From contig CBDEVW010000002.1 of NCBI GenBank assembly GCA_965243755.1, positions 682,001-746,000 on the forward strand: a stretch of DNA of 64,000 bases. The letters are read 5' to 3'. The notes beneath the pieces are model-generated. The model was not told where the DNA came from. It saw only the letters and a list, made by a program, of their open reading frames with translations, and did no database searches. The stretch is from JANSWY01 sp965243755. Lineage in GTDB: Bacteria > Bacteroidota > Bacteroidia > Cytophagales > Cyclobacteriaceae. A program made the translations under genes and the position numbers. Positions 51,998 to 60,623 of the stretch are shown piece after piece. Every line of letters begins with the position of its first letter. Position 1 is the stretch's first letter.

Positions 51998-53934
51998 CCT
52001 GCTAATTTGTATTTTTTTATCAGTAACTGCACAGAGGTTCCCAGGTTATTGGTAATGTTTAGCTCTCCATTCAGCTTCATGCAAAGTGCTTCAATCAACC
52101 GCATCCCAAAGGATTTTGACTTGTCCAAACCAGTTTGATCGATACCTTTACCATTGTCTTTTACTTCCAGTAATATACCATTAGACTCCTGTCTTAAGCC
52201 AATGAAAATCTCACCATATTCGGTATTGTTAAAAGCATATTTTAGGGAATTAGTAATTAATTCATTGATGATCAAACCCAATGGGATAATGGTGTCGATA
52301 TCAAATTTTATGTCCTCAATTTCCAGTTTAGATTTTACTTCTTCGTCCGTTACTCCGAAGGACCGAAACAGAGAATCCAGTAAATTCTGAATATACTCAT
52401 GAATAGATAAGCTTGACAATTCCTCGGTCTGGTATAGGTTCTGATGAATAAGCGCCATAGATTTTACCCGATTTTGACCCTCCATCACAGCATCAAGTGC
52501 ATTTTTGTCTTCTATGCTATCGGCCTGCAGGCTCAGTAAACTTGAAATGATCTGCAGGTTGTTTTTCACCCGGTGATGGATTTCTTTGAGCAGATTTTCC
52601 CTTTCTTCAAGCGATTTAGAAATGATTTGATTCTTCTCTTCTAATACCAGGTTGTTTTTACGTTTTTCATTGAGCTGGTAAAAAAAGAATCCGGCAACCA
52701 GAAGACCAAGTACTGTGGCAAATATGAAGATGTTGCGCTGATTTTCATATTCCCTCAGGTCGATGGTAGCTTTTGTACGGGCTACTTCAAGTTCGGCAAT
52801 CTGTCGTTCTCGTTTTTCTTTCTCATATCGTTGTTCAAGTTCGGTAGCTCTGGTAACAGCTTCCTCCGATACCATTTCAACCTGTAGTTCCTGGTATTTT
52901 TCGAAATATGAAAGCGCCTTTGCAGGCTGATTGAGTGCTTTGTAATACTGATAGGCCAGTTCATAGATTTTCATGGCAGGTTCCCTTAGTTTATCAGGGT
53001 CTACCACGCTCAGGGCCTCCAACAAATACTTCTCCCCCTCCTTAACACTTGAAACCGTGAAATAAAGATTGGCCATGTTAAAATACAGGTTGTTGAGATA
53101 ATAGATATCTTCCTGTTCACCCACTAATTGCACGGCCTCCTGAAAAGCCCTTTCGGCTTCATCAAACTTTTCCAGTCTGGTGAGAATTGCCCCCACATTG
53201 AGTAATTCCGCTTTGTAGGCCGCCTGATCGTCTTCCTGTTTGGACAGCTCAATTGTTTTTTGAGAATATTTTAATGCACTGTCGTATTGTTCATTGGATA
53301 AATAGGCAGAACTAAGGTTGGTATAACTGTTCATTAATCCTTTTTTGTCATCAAGAGCAAGTTTGATTGCGACAGATTTTTTATAGATGTCAATCGCAGC
53401 ACTATATTTTTCAGTCATCCTGTAGATACGACCAATGTTGTTATACAATCGTGCCAGGTTTTGTTTGTCATCTATTTCAATGAAAGTGGGTTCTGCCTTT
53501 AAAAAATAGTGAATGGCAGAGTCAACCACATTTTCAAAAATGTACACTGTTCCAATATTAAATAGAGAAACCGCTACTCCTTTTTTATCCCCTGTTTTCA
53601 GACTTAATTCATAGGCTTGCTGATAGTACATTCTTGCGCTATCAAATTTGTAATTGTAGTCATACGTCATCCCTTTCATTATAAGGGCTCTTCGGGAATA
53701 ATCTCCAGTGGGAAGTTCGGTGAGGAGGGATGACATCTTATTTACATGGTGCAATGAAGAGTCAAAGCTGTATTCCAGGTAATGCGTGGCGATCAGGTCA
53801 TGGATTTCAAATTGTAGTTGGGGGTCATTGGAGGATTCAAGCCGGGCCGATAAGGAGTCCAGATATTTTTTATTTTGCCCGTGCAGTGCAAAAATGCTGA
53901 GTAATACAAGTATTAAGCTACAGGTGAACTTCAT
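51994..53934 (-). CDS. TPR-containing histidine kinase (HisKA_2 type)
   Basis: 646 residues. Signal peptide (FTCSLILVLLSIFALHG), TPR repeats about 60-350 (AVSLFNIGTVYIFENVVDSA, NLARLYNNIGRIYRMTEKYSA), a coiled-coil segment, one transmembrane helix (about 402-420, IFIFATVLGLLVAGFFF), then the kinase: EIHHRVKNNLQIISSLLSLQ with the phospho-acceptor His, and a HATPase region with LGLIINELITNSLKYAF and DNGKGID. The periplasmic TPR domain probably senses a protein or peptide. Start overlaps neither neighbour; the stop overlaps the regulator gene (ATGA). Confidence 0.9.
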   Translation of the reverse strand: MKFTCSLILVLLSIFALHGQNKKYLDSLSARLESSNDPQLQFEIHDLIATHYLEYSFDSSLHHVNKMSSLLTELPTGDYSRRALIMKGMTYDYNYKFDSARMYYQQAYELSLKTGDKKGVAVSLFNIGTVYIFENVVDSAIHYFLKAEPTFIEIDDKQNLARLYNNIGRIYRMTEKYSAAIDIYKKSVAIKLALDDKKGLMNSYTNLSSAYLSNEQYDSALKYSQKTIELSKQEDDQAAYKAELLNVGAILTRLEKFDEAERAFQEAVQLVGEQEDIYYLNNLYFNMANLYFTVSSVKEGEKYLLEALSVVDPDKLREPAMKIYELAYQYYKALNQPAKALSYFEKYQELQVEMVSEEAVTRATELEQRYEKEKRERQIAELEVARTKATIDLREYENQRNIFIFATVLGLLVAGFFFYQLNEKRKNNLVLEEKNQIISKSLEERENLLKEIHHRVKNNLQIISSLLSLQADSIEDKNALDAVMEGQNRVKSMALIHQNLYQTEELSSLSIHEYIQNLLDSLFRSFGVTDEEVKSKLEIEDIKFDIDTIIPLGLIINELITNSLKYAFNNTEYGEIFIGLRQESNGILLEVKDNGKGIDQTGLDKSKSFGMRLIEALCMKLNGELNITNNLGTSVQLLIKKYKLAG

Positions 53935-53998
53935 AGAATGCCGGCGGATGTGTGTAGCTTAAATTAAACACTTCCATTAAATAATTTCAATCAATGGC

Positions 53999-54448
53999 TT
54001 ACAAATTCAACCTTGATTCAATTTTGGAAAGAAAAGATGTGGGAATAGGACTAAGCTTTCTACGTTGATAATCAAAGAAAATAATACCGGTTTTTCCTTT
54101 CGCAATCACTATTTCATCAGAAGATCTGATCAGAAGATACCGCATGTCGAATCCAACTTTGCTAATGTCTGAAATGCCTATTTGGTTGATGATCTGGTCA
54201 CCATAGAATCCCTCTGCTTTATATTCAATAGCCGCATCTGCAATGATGATTCCAGTGTCATCTTCGATATGAACTTCATCTTTATATCCCAGCGACTGGA
54301 AAAACCGAAACCGGGCTTCATGCATCATAGATAGAACCTTGTCATTTCCCAGGTGTTGACCATAATTAATGTCTGAAATGGTAACTGCAATGGTGGTTTC
54401 GAAAAGGATGGGATCCGGCCTGTCAATTTTAATTCTGGACATGCCCAA
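53999..54448 (-). CDS. Acyl-CoA thioesterase-like hotdog protein (YbgC/4HBT type)
   Basis: 149 residues (147 if Met3 is the start). Hotdog fold with TTIAVTISDINYGQHLGNDKVL, where the Asp-x-x-x-x-H pattern (DINYGQHLGN) resembles the 4HBT active site (D...H), and AAIEYKAEGFYGDQI. Predicted to hydrolyse an acyl-CoA or related thioester in the cytoplasm. It lies between the kinase and two small genes on the same strand. Confidence 0.8.
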   Translation of the reverse strand: MGMSRIKIDRPDPILFETTIAVTISDINYGQHLGNDKVLSMMHEARFRFFQSLGYKDEVHIEDDTGIIIADAAIEYKAEGFYGDQIINQIGISDISKVGFDMRYLLIRSSDEIVIAKGKTGIIFFDYQRRKLSPIPTSFLSKIESRLNL

Positions 54449-54455
54449 ATATACT

Positions 54456-54695
54456 TCAGGAAATCAAGCTATTTTTGATCTTCTTGATTTTCTTCAATTT
54501 TACTTCGTCTGGTAAATTCGAAATCCTTTTTTCATTAAGGAAAATGCGGTAGTTCAGAAATTCCCTGTCGATAGCATTTTGCTTCACGTAGAATTGTTCC
54601 AATGGAACAGTCAATTGAGTTTCTTTTAGCTCGCCTTCATTCAATCCCTGCAGAGGCAAAAGGATCAAAAGTGTCTTCAAAAATCCATTAATCAT
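54456..54695 (-). CDS. Small exported protein of unknown function
   Basis: 79 residues, with a possible signal peptide (MINGFLKTLLILLPLQG). The mature part is basic and Lys-rich at the C-terminus (EVKLKKIKKIKNSLIS). I see no family. It is on the same strand and 7 bp upstream of the thioesterase gene, so co-transcription is likely. Its reality rests on context and a normal start codon. Confidence 0.5.
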   Translation of the reverse strand: MINGFLKTLLILLPLQGLNEGELKETQLTVPLEQFYVKQNAIDREFLNYRIFLNEKRISNLPDEVKLKKIKKIKNSLIS

Positions 54696-54812
54696 TTGTT
54701 ATGCTGATTGATTATTAACTTTAAGTTAGATAACAAAAACATAACTTTCAGGACATATCGATGAACCCCTGAGATCTTTCTACGAACGCATTATATGGAT
54801 ATATTGATGATT

Positions 54813-55091
54813 TTAGGTGGTTTCGAAATTCATGATATCCAGGATGGCATCTGTGATTATCATGCCTTTCTCAAATGCTGGTAAGGTCTTGTATTTTCCC
54901 TGCACTACTTCGCCTGATTCATTTTTGTAAATGAGGTTTCCAAAGTTTCCATTGGTTCCCGGATCATAGAAAACAATTTCCATTACAGTGACCCCTTTAC
55001 CATTATCATACTTGCAGGTAAGCTGCCAATGAAATGAGGTTGTCTTGTCTTTGATCGTATTTAGCAGATTTACAATTGCAATTTCGTCCAC
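54813..55091 (-). CDS. Hypothetical small cytoplasmic protein
   Basis: 92 residues without signal peptide or membrane segment, mainly beta with a conserved-looking core (TSFHWQLTCKYDNGKGVTVMEI, FEKGMIITDAILDI). No family recognised. Located between the small exported protein gene and the SMP-30 lipoprotein on the same strand. Confidence 0.55.
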   Translation of the reverse strand: MDEIAIVNLLNTIKDKTTSFHWQLTCKYDNGKGVTVMEIVFYDPGTNGNFGNLIYKNESGEVVQGKYKTLPAFEKGMIITDAILDIMNFETT

Positions 55092-55143
55092 ACCAAATCT
55101 TGAAATAGTTATAGTCTTAACCAGGCGCTATAAAGTTAGCGCA

Positions 55144-55193
55144 TTTAACCCAAATTTGTCATTAGAAGTTTGTAATGAGGGCTTTGGGTTTAA
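55144..55193 (-). terminator. Nested hairpin downstream of the SMP-30-like gene
   Basis: Outer arms TTTAACCCAAA and TTTGGGTTTAA pair at 10 of 11 positions; inner arms TCATTA/TAATGA pair perfectly. It begins 3 bp after the stop codon on the minus strand. There is no T-run, so its role as terminator is uncertain. Confidence 0.4.
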
Positions 55194-55195
55194 GT

Positions 55196-56215
55196 CTATT
55201 TCAGCTTGATTTGCGTCAGATAGTCATCTGTGGTCATATACAGAATGCTTTCATCTGCATTAAAGGCACAGTTTGCTGTAGCAAGTTCCGTTAGGATTGT
55301 CCCCAGCTGTTTACCAGTTGGACTGAAAACCAACACCCCTCCTGGTCCGGTAGCGAATATGGTACCACTTGAGTGTACTTTTAGTCCATCAGGAAGTCCT
55401 TTTCTATTGTCGCCAATCATATCAGTGGCATCAAAAAACAGCCTTCCATTGGCAACACCTTCTGGTGTGATATCATATGCCATCCATATGGCCCGCTTGG
55501 GATCGGAGTTGGCGACATAGAGCGTTTTTTCATCAGGAGATAAAGCAAGTCCATTTGGTCTGGTCAATTCTTTCGTCAGCACAGTTACATTTCCGGCGGT
55601 ATCCAGTTTATATACTCCATTGAATGAAAGTTCCTTCAAGGAATCAGCATCTTGTCCTGCTAAGCCGTAAGGTGGATCGGTGAAATAGATGTCTCCATTA
55701 CTACTCATTATAAGGTCGTTCGGACTACTGAATCTCTTGCCTTCATAATTGTTGGCAAGCGTAATAAAGCTGCTGGCTGGTTGATCAAGTGGTGAAGCCA
55801 GTTTTGCGATCCGCCTATCTCCATGCTGACACATCAACAGATTGCCTTCTGGATCAAGGATCAATCCATTTGCACCAGATTCCCTTGAGCTGGGAGCGAT
55901 TCCAGTATAACCTGAAGGCTTCAAATAGACACTATTACCTTCACCGGGTACAAATTTGTATATCGTATTTTCGGGTACATCGGTGTACAATACTGCATTC
56001 AAAGAGGGTACCCACACAGGCCCTTCCGCCCAGGTAAACCCTTCTGCCAGTATTTCAATTTTTGAATCCTGCGCAATTAAATCATTGATACTGTCATCCA
56101 GTCTCTCTACAGACCCCAGCGTCTTGGTGTTGCTTTCAGAAGAATTATTATTTTTTGTTCCCGGACTACAGGAGATGAATAATAAGGCTGAGATAGCCGC
56201 AATAAGATATTTCAT
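55196..56215 (-). CDS. SMP-30/gluconolactonase-family lipoprotein
   Basis: 339 residues from Met at 56215 (MKYLIAAISALLFISCSPG; a Met three codons earlier is possible). Lipobox LFISC. Six-bladed propeller with SMP-30 signatures: AEGFTWAEGPVWVPSLNAVLY, FSSPNDLIMSSNGDIYFTDP, LTRPNGLALSPDEKTLYVAN and LPDGLKVHSSGTIFATGPGG. Conserved Glu, Asn and Asp for metal binding are present. Members hydrolyse sugar lactones; the substrate here is unknown. It is divergent from the HTCS gene. Confidence 0.88.
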   Translation of the reverse strand: MKYLIAAISALLFISCSPGTKNNNSSESNTKTLGSVERLDDSINDLIAQDSKIEILAEGFTWAEGPVWVPSLNAVLYTDVPENTIYKFVPGEGNSVYLKPSGYTGIAPSSRESGANGLILDPEGNLLMCQHGDRRIAKLASPLDQPASSFITLANNYEGKRFSSPNDLIMSSNGDIYFTDPPYGLAGQDADSLKELSFNGVYKLDTAGNVTVLTKELTRPNGLALSPDEKTLYVANSDPKRAIWMAYDITPEGVANGRLFFDATDMIGDNRKGLPDGLKVHSSGTIFATGPGGVLVFSPTGKQLGTILTELATANCAFNADESILYMTTDDYLTQIKLK

Positions 56216-56381
56216 AAAATGCAATGTACAATTTCCTGTGGAGCAAGTTATGCTATTTATTGCTATTGAAAGAATTGTAAATCTTCCAAAGTCAACAGAA
56301 GTTGTAATGGAGGCATTCCAAACATGGGGGGTAAATATTCCAACACTTACAATTACTCCTTATAATGCGTATTTTTAGAGA

Positions 56382-59300
56382 ATGAAGAAAATTTTATTTT
56401 GGGTAGCCCTGCTTTCCGGGCAACTACTATCGGCTCAGCAAAAGGTAAAATTTGAAAGACTACCAACGGGAATATCTCAAAAATCTGTCACCACGATCAC
56501 ACAGGATGCTTATGGATTCATGTGGTTTGGTACCCGTTTTGGTTTAAATAAGTTTAATGGTGTCAGCTATGAAGTATTAGAAGATGACACAGGAAGAGCA
56601 TTCGCAGAAAGCAGCTATATCCGGGACTTAAAAGTTGACAGTAAAGGAGACATATGGATCGCTACGGAAGGCGCAGGCATCTCAAAATACATTTATCTGG
56701 AAGACAGGTTTATTACCTATAAACACGAAGAAGATAATCCTCAGTCACTATCCAGCAACAATATCAATGCAATATTTCTGGATGATAACAGATATATCTG
56801 GGTAGCAACGGCCTCCAGAGGACTCAACCGACTCGATGTTATCAACGGAACAGTAGAACGATTCTGGTCAAATGTTGATGATCCAAATAGCCTTTCCAAC
56901 AATGATGTCACTGACATAGAAGGCGATCATCAGGGCAACCTTTGGATTGGCACATGGAACGGGATCAATCTTTACGATAAAACAGGAAGCAGATTCATTA
57001 ACTACACCGTCAAAAACCAACCTGAGCTCATAAGCGATAAAGTGCGAAAGTTTTTAAAGACAAAGCAAACCATGTGGGTTGGGTGCCAGCGTGGTATCTA
57101 TACCATTACTTATGATGAAGGTAAATATCAATTCAAAAAAATAGTCACCGACAATGTGGAAGCAAAAAGGAAGTTGTATCAATTTCCGGTGATGTCAATT
57201 CAGGAGGACAAGCAGGGACGGATCTGGATCGGGACCGAAAATGGAGGCCTATTCATCTATGACCCTGGATCAAAATCTCTGGAAGAGCTTCCACTGGTAG
57301 ATCCTGATGGGGCAATCATAAGTAATTCAATCTGGTCGATGTATGCGGATGAATTGGGAGTAATGTGGATTGGTACTTTTAATGGAGGGGTAGTAAAAGT
57401 GGATCCATTTCATCATAGATTTCAGCATATCCATAATAAAGCAAACCAACCGACAGAAATAAGTCATAACATGGTGAGCAGCTTTGAGTCGGACCAACCA
57501 GGGAAGTTATGGGTAGCAACCGATGGAGGTGGACTTAATTACTTTGACCTTCAGACCAATACTGTTGAGCAGTTTTATGACATGTCCGGGTTTGGTGGCA
57601 GCAATGCCATTGTGGATCTCCTGGTCGACAGAAACAATGACCTTTGGATAGCCGCCTGGGAAGGAGGAATCACTAAACGATCTTTTAAAACAGGAAAGTT
57701 TGAAGTATACAAAGTCAATTCGGATGAGCCGAAAAATGGCCCATGCGGGAACGACATCTTTGATATTATGGAGGATCATCGTGGTAATGTGTGGATAGGG
57801 GCATTCAGAGATGGGGTGAGTGTGTTTGATAGAAAAAATAATCGGTTCATTCATTTACCAGTTGAAGAAGAAACCCGTTTGTCAATTCCGGGAAGAAGAA
57901 TCATCAGTCTGCAGGAAGATAGCAAACAGAATATATGGATTGGAACACAGGGACACGGTGTTTTCAAGCTCCGTGTCAATGATGAATATCAGATTACACA
58001 ACTTAAGACTTACGAACTGATAGAAGAGGATAACACCAGCCTTGGGCACAACATTGCATTATTTGTATTTGAGGATAGTAAAGGAAATATATGGTTGGGA
58101 ACAGAAGGTGGAGGGCTAAATTTATATGATGAGTCAAAAGATTCCTTTACCAGGTTTACTACCAAGGATGGTCTGCCTAGTAACCTTATTTATTCTATGC
58201 AGGAGGATAGTTCCGGAAAGCTGTGGCTAAGTACTAATAATGGACTTTGCAAGTTTGATTCAGAAACCATGACCGTCCAGATATTTGATGAGGCGGATGG
58301 AATCCAATCTTCTGAATTCATCACGCGCTCTAGTTATAGGAACAAGGCAGGTGAACTGTTTTTTGGTGGAGTGAATGGATTCAACAGGTTTTATCCAGAA
58401 GTGCTGGTACAGAATGAACACATTCCGAGAGTTTATGTGACCAAATTCAATTTACACGGAAAAGAATTGGTGCATGAATTTGGTGCGCTGCAGCAGACCA
58501 AAAAGATCACATTGGATCATGATGAGAACGACTTTAGCCTGGAATATGCGGTGCTCAACTATGCCCAATCCCAAAAAAATAAATATGCTTACATGCTGGA
58601 AGGGTATGATGAGGATTGGATTTTTACTGATCAATACCTTCCTGTTAGTTATACCAATGTGCCCCCAGGTCGATACACATTCAACATCAAAGGCTCCAAT
58701 AACAATGACATATGGAATCAGCAGGGAGCTTCGATAACAATATTCATTAAAAAACCATGGTGGGCAACTTATGCCGCTTTCGCTTGTTACGGAGCATTGG
58801 TGATATTTGGACTGATCTGGGTATACAGAGGGATCGTAAAACGGGAGAGGCTGAAGAAAAACCTGGAAATTGAACACCTGGAGTTGAACAAACTGATGGA
58901 GTTGGATGAAATGAAGTCCAGATTCTTTGCCAATATTTCCCATGAATTCAGGACTCCCCTTACTTTGATCCTGGGACCTTTGAAATCTTTGATCAATGGA
59001 ACCTATAAAGGTGAACCGAAAAGTCAATACCGGATCATGCAAAGAAATGCCGAACGATTACTCCGGTTGATTAATCAGCTACTCGATCTTTCCAAACTGG
59101 AGTCAGGCAACATGAAATTACAGGCATCACAGCAGGATGCAGTCAGGTTTCTCAAACCTATCGCTCATGCATTCACAAGCTATGCCGAGAAACAATACAT
59201 TGATTACAAATGTGAATTTCCTGCACATGATATACCGATGTACTTTGAGAAAGACAAGCTGGAAAAAATAGTGGTTAATTTGCTGAGCAATGCCTTTAAG

Positions 59301-60479
59301 TATACGGCAGAGTTTGGTAAGGTGAATTTCAAAGTTGCTGCTACAGAATCCCATCTGGTATTGGAAATTGAAGACACTGGTGTTGGGATTGCAGATGATC
59401 AATTGGAGTTGATTTTTAATAGATTTTATCAAATCACTGATGATAAAAAACAAAAAGGTACCGGAATTGGTCTCGCACTTACCAAGGAACTGGTGGAACT
59501 TCATAAAGGAAATATTGAGGTAGAAAGCCAGTTAGGAAAGGGCACCTGCTTTACGGTCAAGTTGCCATTGGGAGATAATCATTTGGCTGAAGATGAAAAA
59601 ACTTATGGCAGTGAAGAGAAAAACCTAGTTGATGGCGCAATCAGCATAGGAATGAACCCTACTTCTTTATTGAATGCCCAGGAAGAGATTGGTGTACCTA
59701 AAGAAGAAGATGACGATTTGCCAATTATCTTAATTGCAGAAGACAATGAAGATATGCGGACATTCATCAGCGAACACCTGGTGACCAATTACAAAATTTT
59801 GGAAGCTAAAGATGGTAGGGAAGCATTGTCTTTAGCCAGGGAACACATACCTGATGTCATTGTTTCGGATATTATGATGCCGGAACTTAATGGGTACGAA
59901 CTCTGTGAGAAAATTAAAAATGATTCGAAGACCTGCCATATTCCAATCATACTGCTTACGGCTAAAGCATCAAATGAAAGTGCTGAAAAAGGATTTGAAA
60001 TTGGCGCTGATTATTATGTGACTAAGCCATTCAACCCAAAACTGCTGGAACTTAGAATAAAAAATATTCTTAAGACCCGAGAAGGACTAAAAAGTCAGCT
60101 ATTTAACCAGGAAACCATAGACCTGGAACCAAAAGAAGTAAAGCTGGCTTCAAAAGATCAGGAGTTTCTTAAAAAGCTGATGGCGTTTATCGAAGATAAC
60201 ATCGACAACTCTGAGTTGAATGTAGATCATATCTGCAAAGAAATTGGATTGAGCAGGACTCAGCTGTACCGAAAACTCAAGGGACTTGTTGGTCAGTCGG
60301 CGAATGAATTTATCCGGTCTCTGCGACTGAAGCGTGCGGCCCAACTGCTCAAGCAAAACGAAATGACCATTGCAGAGGTCACCTATCAGGTTGGATTCAA
60401 TGACTTGCAATATTTTCGGTTCTGTTTTAAGAAACAGTTTGGAGTGAATCCATCTGAATACGGGCAGGAAAAAATCTAA
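56382..60479 (+). CDS. Hybrid two-component system sensor-regulator (HTCS)
   Basis: 1365 residues. Signal peptide (KILFWVALLSGQLLSAQ); two-component-regulator propeller repeats up to about 690 (GFMWFGTRFGLNKFNG, GNLWIGTWNGINLY); a Y_Y_Y domain about 700-785; one transmembrane helix about 795-815; HisKA with His854 (NISHEFRTPLTLILGP); HATPase; a receiver domain with Asp1163 (VIVSDIMMPELNG); and a C-terminal AraC HTH (about 1265-1365; ICKEIGLSRTQLYRKL, VTYQVGFNDLQYF). All functions of a glycan-sensing regulator are in one chain. It precedes susC/susD, so it probably controls this utilisation locus. Confidence 0.96.
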   Translation: MKKILFWVALLSGQLLSAQQKVKFERLPTGISQKSVTTITQDAYGFMWFGTRFGLNKFNGVSYEVLEDDTGRAFAESSYIRDLKVDSKGDIWIATEGAGISKYIYLEDRFITYKHEEDNPQSLSSNNINAIFLDDNRYIWVATASRGLNRLDVINGTVERFWSNVDDPNSLSNNDVTDIEGDHQGNLWIGTWNGINLYDKTGSRFINYTVKNQPELISDKVRKFLKTKQTMWVGCQRGIYTITYDEGKYQFKKIVTDNVEAKRKLYQFPVMSIQEDKQGRIWIGTENGGLFIYDPGSKSLEELPLVDPDGAIISNSIWSMYADELGVMWIGTFNGGVVKVDPFHHRFQHIHNKANQPTEISHNMVSSFESDQPGKLWVATDGGGLNYFDLQTNTVEQFYDMSGFGGSNAIVDLLVDRNNDLWIAAWEGGITKRSFKTGKFEVYKVNSDEPKNGPCGNDIFDIMEDHRGNVWIGAFRDGVSVFDRKNNRFIHLPVEEETRLSIPGRRIISLQEDSKQNIWIGTQGHGVFKLRVNDEYQITQLKTYELIEEDNTSLGHNIALFVFEDSKGNIWLGTEGGGLNLYDESKDSFTRFTTKDGLPSNLIYSMQEDSSGKLWLSTNNGLCKFDSETMTVQIFDEADGIQSSEFITRSSYRNKAGELFFGGVNGFNRFYPEVLVQNEHIPRVYVTKFNLHGKELVHEFGALQQTKKITLDHDENDFSLEYAVLNYAQSQKNKYAYMLEGYDEDWIFTDQYLPVSYTNVPPGRYTFNIKGSNNNDIWNQQGASITIFIKKPWWATYAAFACYGALVIFGLIWVYRGIVKRERLKKNLEIEHLELNKLMELDEMKSRFFANISHEFRTPLTLILGPLKSLINGTYKGEPKSQYRIMQRNAERLLRLINQLLDLSKLESGNMKLQASQQDAVRFLKPIAHAFTSYAEKQYIDYKCEFPAHDIPMYFEKDKLEKIVVNLLSNAFKYTAEFGKVNFKVAATESHLVLEIEDTGVGIADDQLELIFNRFYQITDDKKQKGTGIGLALTKELVELHKGNIEVESQLGKGTCFTVKLPLGDNHLAEDEKTYGSEEKNLVDGAISIGMNPTSLLNAQEEIGVPKEEDDDLPIILIAEDNEDMRTFISEHLVTNYKILEAKDGREALSLAREHIPDVIVSDIMMPELNGYELCEKIKNDSKTCHIPIILLTAKASNESAEKGFEIGADYYVTKPFNPKLLELRIKNILKTREGLKSQLFNQETIDLEPKEVKLASKDQEFLKKLMAFIEDNIDNSELNVDHICKEIGLSRTQLYRKLKGLVGQSANEFIRSLRLKRAAQLLKQNEMTIAEVTYQVGFNDLQYFRFCFKKQFGVNPSEYGQEKI

Positions 60480-60503
60480 AAAATGCCCTGAAAGTACGGA
60501 AAA

Positions 60504-60515
60504 GCAAACGTTTGC
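60504..60515. promoter_or_regulatory. LacI-type palindrome between HTCS and susC
   Basis: GCAAACGTTTGC is a perfect 12-bp palindrome with a central CG, the form of LacI/GalR/PurR-family operators. It lies 25 bp after the HTCS stop and 109 bp before susC. Confidence 0.55.
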
Positions 60516-60623
60516 ATTATTCACCTCCCTAGTGTGGAACAATTATCCTCCTAAATGAGGCGAAGAATTTTGGAAGTTTGGAAATGAGATTAAATCAATT
60601 TTTCAATCTAACAAGCTTCGCTT

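Noticed and set aside
55956..56378. 140-codon plus-strand frame overlapping the SMP-30 gene start
   Set aside because: Mostly antisense to a clear lipoprotein gene, with no family features.
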